DNA of 8,573 nt, from positions 1 to 8,573 of the forward strand of contig CALIFM010000021.1 in the NCBI GenBank assembly GCA_938021685.1, in the 5' to 3' direction. Under the pieces are notes generated by a model. That model did not search any database. It was given only the letters and a program-made list of their open reading frames with translations, and had not been told where the DNA came from. The DNA comes from an uncultured Gammaproteobacteria bacterium (GTDB taxonomy: Bacteria; Pseudomonadota; Gammaproteobacteria; Arenicellales; Poriferihabitantaceae). Shown here one piece after another: positions 6,035-8,573 of this stretch. Made by a program: the position numbers and the translations under genes. Positions within the stretch are counted from its first letter, which is position 1; the number at the start of each line of letters is the position of its first letter.

Positions 6035-6751
6035 ATGAGCAAACTCGCTTACCAACGAGTATTACTCAAGTTAAGCGGTGAATCCTTGGCAGGGGATGCT
6101 AAATTTGGTATTGAAGCCTCGATGCTTAATGAGGTGGCAGCGGAGATTAAAACTATCGCCGATACTGGGGTTCAACTGGCGATTGTAGTGGGTGGCGGCA
6201 ATTTTTTTCGCGGCATGCAGGCCGCGTCCAAAGGCATGGATCGCATCGGTTCTGATTATATTGGCATGCTGGCTACGGCGATGAATGCGCTTAGTTTGCA
6301 ACAAGCCTTAGAAGCAGCAGGGCAAAGTGTACGAGTGCTGTCAGCCTTAAATATTGTGGGTGTAGTAGAGCCTTATGTGCGGCCACGTGCTTTAAAGCAT
6401 CTGCAAAAAGGACGGGTGGTGATTTTCGCCACTGGCACGGGCAACCCTTTGTTTACTACGGACACTGCTGCGAGCCTACGCGCACTTGAAGTGGGGGCTG
6501 ATTTAATGATTAAAGCAACCCGGGTGGACGGAGTTTACAGCGCTGATCCTGAAAAAGATGCGAATGCTACACGCTATGAGCAGCTTAGCTTTGATGAAGT
6601 TATTGAGCAAAAGCTGGGGGTAATGGATGCCACTGCAATGACTTTGTGTCGTGAAAATAAAATGCCAATTCGCGTGTTAAACTTTCACGAGCAAGGCAAT
6701 TTATTGCGCGCCATTCAGGGCGAAGATGTAGGCACTTTAGTCAGCGCTTGA
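6035..6751 (+). CDS. pyrH: UMP kinase (uridylate kinase)
   Basis: PyrH phosphorylates UMP to UDP with ATP, feeding all pyrimidine nucleotide synthesis. The bacterial enzyme is a hexamer of the amino-acid-kinase fold, activated by GTP and inhibited by UTP. The 238-residue length is standard. Visible motifs are KLSGES (12-17, phosphate binding), VVGGGNFFRG (51-60), DRIGSDYIGMLAT (69-81, UMP and subunit contacts), GTGNPLFTTDTAA (134-146, acceptor site with D143) and KATRVDGVYSADP (160-172, ATP side). The start ATG is 45 nt after the tsf stop, with AAAGGA at 6017-6022, a somewhat long 12-nt spacing. Its position between tsf and frr is conserved in most bacteria. No oddities are seen. Confidence 0.97.
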   Translation: MSKLAYQRVLLKLSGESLAGDAKFGIEASMLNEVAAEIKTIADTGVQLAIVVGGGNFFRGMQAASKGMDRIGSDYIGMLATAMNALSLQQALEAAGQSVRVLSALNIVGVVEPYVRPRALKHLQKGRVVIFATGTGNPLFTTDTAASLRALEVGADLMIKATRVDGVYSADPEKDANATRYEQLSFDEVIEQKLGVMDATAMTLCRENKMPIRVLNFHEQGNLLRAIQGEDVGTLVSA

Positions 6752-6783
6752 TTTGGTCATAACAGTGTAAGGCTACGTAGTGC

Positions 6784-6811
6784 GTGCAACATCTTATATT
6801 TTCCTTATAAT
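6784..6811 (+). promoter_or_regulatory. candidate promoter for frr
   Basis: The 92-nt pyrH-frr spacer is AT-rich in its middle and holds a perfect TATAAT at 6806-6811. A weak -35 (GTGCAA, 6784-6789, three of six) lies 16 nt upstream. Initiation near 6818 would give a leader of about 25 nt. frr is known to have its own promoter in E. coli; that this one is active is inference. Confidence 0.45.
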
Positions 6812-6843
6812 TCGACCTATTTATACAGACACAGAGGCGACCC

Positions 6844-7401
6844 ATGATAGACGATATTCTTGAAGAAGCCGCAGCCCGTATGGGTAAAAGCGTTGAAGCC
6901 ATTAAAAGCGAATTTATGCGCATCCGTACGGGACGTGCTAACACCAGTTTGCTAGACCATCTGATGGTGGATTATTACGGTAGCCCCACGCAATTGTCAC
7001 AGTGCGCCACTGTGGGTGTGGCTGATGCGCGCACTTTATCGATTCAGCCTTGGGAAAAAGCGATGGTGCCAGTGATCGAACGCGCAATTATGGAGTCAGA
7101 CCTTGGTTTAAATCCCGTTACTGCAGGCGAGCATATTCGTATTCCCTTGCCGCCAATGACGGAAGAGCGCCGCATTGAGATGACCAAGATTGTAAAAAAT
7201 GAAGGTGAGAATGGCAAAATTGCTATTCGTAATATCCGTCGTGATGCGCTCGGGCAAGTGAAAGATTTAGAAAAAGAAAAAGAAATTTCAGAAGACGAAG
7301 AAAAAGCAGCACAACTAAATATCCAAACCCTCACCGACGAATATGTAGGTTTGATGGATGCAGCTGTAGATGAAAAGCAAAAAGAGGTGATGGACGTTTA
7401 G
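6844..7401 (+). CDS. frr: ribosome recycling factor
   Basis: RRF works with EF-G to split the post-termination ribosome and release mRNA and tRNA. The 185-residue product matches the family length (E. coli 185). Domain I, the three-helix bundle, includes the N-terminal FMRIRTGRANTSLLD (24-38) and the C-terminal helices, with RNIRRDA (129-135) holding the Arg residues that contact 23S rRNA; R132 matches the functionally critical E. coli Arg132. Domain II, the small beta domain, spans about 31-104 and includes VDYYGSPTQLSQCATV (42-57) and IRIPLPPMTEERR (98-110). A good Shine-Dalgarno, GAGG at 6834-6837, lies six nt before the ATG. The stop codon overlaps the base of a hairpin that precedes uppS. 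Confidence 0.97.
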   Translation: MIDDILEEAAARMGKSVEAIKSEFMRIRTGRANTSLLDHLMVDYYGSPTQLSQCATVGVADARTLSIQPWEKAMVPVIERAIMESDLGLNPVTAGEHIRIPLPPMTEERRIEMTKIVKNEGENGKIAIRNIRRDALGQVKDLEKEKEISEDEEKAAQLNIQTLTDEYVGLMDAAVDEKQKEVMDV

Positions 7402-7430
7402 GCCTTGTTCTTAGGCTTTAAGCAAGGCCT
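7400..7430 (+). promoter_or_regulatory. bulged hairpin between frr stop and uppS start
   Basis: AGGCCTTG (7400-7407) pairs with CAAGGCCT (7423-7430), and inside it CTTA (7410-7413) pairs with TAAG (7419-7422) around loop GGCTT, leaving a two-base UU bulge. The 12 bp include the last two bases of the frr TAG stop. The only plausible uppS Shine-Dalgarno (AGG, 7432-7434) lies directly after the stem. No U-tract follows, so termination is unlikely; control of uppS initiation or translational coupling from frr is more plausible. Confidence 0.55.
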
Positions 7431-7441
7431 TAGGTCTCATC

Positions 7442-8179
7442 ATGGACACTGCGCTTATAACTGTACCGCAACACGTTGCCATTATCATGGATGGCAATGG
7501 GCGCTGGGCTAAAAACCAAAATAAACCGCGTGTATTTGGCCATCGCCAGGGTGTTGAAGCAGTACGTGCTATCGTTGAACACTGCGGCCGCATAGGCGTT
7601 GAGCATTTGACTGTGTTTGCTTTTAGTAGTGAAAATTGGAGTCGTCCACCGGCCGAAGTTAAACTGTTAATGGAATTATTAGCTAAAGGTCTGCACGATG
7701 ATCTTGACCGCTTGCACCGCAATGATGTGAGGTTGAGTATCTTGGGCGATTTATCTGCTTTTCCAAAACGCTTGCAGCAGAAGTTAAACAGTGCACTAGA
7801 GTTAACTAAAAACAATACTGGCCTGCACTTGAATGTTGCCATTAATTATGGTGGCCGATGGGATATTACCCAAGCAGCTAAGCAATTAGTAACACAGGTG
7901 AGCGCTGGTGAGTTACAGGAAGGCGATATTACTGAAGACAGCTTAAGTGCACTGATGAACACAGCAACAACGCCGGATCCGGATTTGCTAATTAGAACAG
8001 GCGGGGAAAGTCGTATCAGCAATTTTTTGCTATGGCAGTGCGCGTATGCCGAGCTGTACTTCACCGACATTTATTGGCCTGACTTTGATGAAGCAGCCAT
8101 TGATGCCGCTTTTGCATGGTACGTCGGAAGACAGCGGCGTTATGGCAAAACTGGTGAGCAAATTACGCAAGAGGCCTAA
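7442..8179 (+). CDS. uppS: undecaprenyl diphosphate synthase (cis-prenyltransferase)
   Basis: UppS condenses eight isopentenyl diphosphates onto farnesyl diphosphate to make C55-PP, the precursor of the lipid carrier for peptidoglycan and O-antigen; it is cytosolic and membrane-associated. The 245-residue product matches the family (E. coli 253). It has the catalytic signature IIMDGNGRWA (14-23, D17 equivalent to E. coli D26), GHRQGVEAV (33-41), FSSENWSRP (61-69) and DLLIRTGGESRISNFLLWQ (181-199), with R185 and R191 equivalent to the diphosphate-binding Arg pair. AELYFTDIYWPDF (203-215) contains E204, the expected Mg ligand. The start ATG is 40 nt after frr, with only a weak AGG at 7432-7434 beside a hairpin. 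The gene is followed by cdsA after 83 nt, wider than the near-contact often seen. Confidence 0.97.
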   Translation: MDTALITVPQHVAIIMDGNGRWAKNQNKPRVFGHRQGVEAVRAIVEHCGRIGVEHLTVFAFSSENWSRPPAEVKLLMELLAKGLHDDLDRLHRNDVRLSILGDLSAFPKRLQQKLNSALELTKNNTGLHLNVAINYGGRWDITQAAKQLVTQVSAGELQEGDITEDSLSALMNTATTPDPDLLIRTGGESRISNFLLWQCAYAELYFTDIYWPDFDEAAIDAAFAWYVGRQRRYGKTGEQITQEA

Positions 8180-8234
8180 GTTAATTTTGATGGATAGTGG
8201 AGATGCGGCAACGCTTAGGAAGTAATAACAGCGG

Positions 8235-8240
8235 TATAAT
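8235..8240 (+). promoter_or_regulatory. candidate -10 element before cdsA
   Basis: A perfect TATAAT lies in the 83-nt uppS-cdsA spacer, 22 nt before the cdsA start. No convincing -35 is visible at 16-18 nt, and the extended -10 TG is absent. If used, the leader would be only about 16 nt. A cdsA-proximal promoter is possible but weakly supported. Confidence 0.3.
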
Positions 8241-8251
8241 TATTAAAAACT

Positions 8252-8256
8252 GAGGA
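8252..8256 (+). promoter_or_regulatory. cdsA ribosome binding site
   Basis: GAGGA lies six nt before TTG 8263 and 12 nt before GTG 8269, so spacing favours TTG as the cdsA start. The in-frame TGA at 8251-8253 overlaps this site, and no ATG lies between it and the conserved N-terminus. Confidence 0.6.
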
Positions 8257-8262
8257 AGAAAA

Positions 8263-8573
8263 TTGGTAGTGCGTATTATTTCAGGTGTGGTGATGGCTAT
8301 CGTGGCCTTGCTAGGCATTTTTATGCTGCCCAATGCTTGGTTTTCAGTGATATTGCTTGCACTAATGCTGCTTGGCTTGCATGAGTGGGCCCGCTTAAGT
8401 GGGCAAGCCCTAGGCGCTTATCTAATCGCAGCAACTGTCTTGTGCATTTTGGCTGCCTTGGTACATTTTGAGCTTGCTCATACACAATGGATAATGGCGT
8501 TTGCATGCTGGCTATGGTTGATGCTGGCAATGACTTTAGGTAAGCCTGCCAGCAGTAATTGGATGGCTTTAGC
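8263..8573 (+). CDS. cdsA: phosphatidate cytidylyltransferase (CDP-diglyceride synthase), N-terminal part (cut by window edge)
   Basis: CdsA is an inner-membrane enzyme that makes CDP-diacylglycerol from phosphatidate and CTP, the branch point for all phospholipids. About 103 codons are visible before the window ends. The protein starts with the family's RIISG/RIITA-type N-terminus at residue 4, followed by hydrophobic segments at about 5-21, 26-40, 51-67 and 74-91, with the conserved HEWARLSG (40-47; family xEWARLAG) after the second. The catalytic C-terminal signature is outside the window. An in-frame TGA at 8251-8253 and no suitable ATG mean translation begins at TTG 8263 (better Shine-Dalgarno spacing) or GTG 8269. 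An ATG at codon 11 lies inside the first membrane segment and would remove conserved residues. Position after uppS is the standard order. Identity rests on context and N-terminal pattern. Confidence 0.88.
   Translation, partial: MVVRIISGVVMAIVALLGIFMLPNAWFSVILLALMLLGLHEWARLSGQALGAYLIAATVLCILAALVHFELAHTQWIMAFACWLWLMLAMTLGKPASSNWMAL

Noticed and set aside
6773..6780. Palindrome CTACGTAG in the pyrH-frr spacer
   Set aside because: An 8-bp palindrome is expected by chance, cannot form a useful hairpin without a loop, and has no second copy that I noticed.
1..8573. Mobile element, phage, CRISPR or defence system
   Set aside because: Every frame of substance is a core housekeeping gene, and no direct-repeat arrays, transposase motifs or attachment-like repeats were seen.

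Overview
The window is a conserved proteobacterial housekeeping locus, most likely from a gammaproteobacterium; a betaproteobacterium is not excluded. The evidence is the gene order map / rpsB-tsf-pyrH-frr-uppS-cdsA with map divergent from rpsB, glnD directly behind map as in Pseudomonas-type genomes, and the gammaproteobacterial look of the proteins. Base composition is moderate by eye, and I cannot name a genus. No insertion sequence, phage gene, CRISPR array, tRNA or rRNA is visible. All recognised genes have intact reading frames except the two cut by the window edges.

Left part, minus strand (3695 down to 1): map (methionine aminopeptidase), glnD (the PII uridylyltransferase/uridylyl-removing nitrogen sensor) and the N-terminal third of an AmgK-like sugar kinase of cell-wall recycling. 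They lie head to tail with gaps of about 20 nt and probably form one transcript. A 230-bp divergent intergenic region (3696-3925) separates map from rpsB. It holds a likely rpsB promoter and a roughly 140-nt structured leader, in which a long nested stem-loop can be drawn by hand.

Right part, plus strand (3926 to 8573): rpsB (S2), tsf (EF-Ts), pyrH (UMP kinase), frr (ribosome recycling factor), uppS (undecaprenyl diphosphate synthase) and the start of cdsA (CDP-diglyceride synthase). The run links translation (S2, EF-Ts, RRF), pyrimidine nucleotide supply (PyrH) and envelope lipid synthesis (UppS, CdsA). Likely internal control points are a strong hairpin between rpsB and tsf, a candidate promoter before frr, a bulged hairpin between frr and uppS, and a perfect TATAAT before cdsA, which must start at a non-ATG codon.

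The most unusual item is rpsB. It encodes a 367-residue S2 instead of the usual roughly 240. The extra part is a Lys/Ala/Glu/Pro-rich linker with three KVAKK repeats, followed by a compact helix-hairpin-helix-like domain of the kind found at the C-terminus of some L21 and NuoE proteins. The S2 core also differs from E. coli S2 at several well-conserved positions. A second item is an identical 10-nt motif, AACCCTACAC, placed just before the ribosome binding sites of both rpsB and tsf. The rest looks like ordinary core genome.
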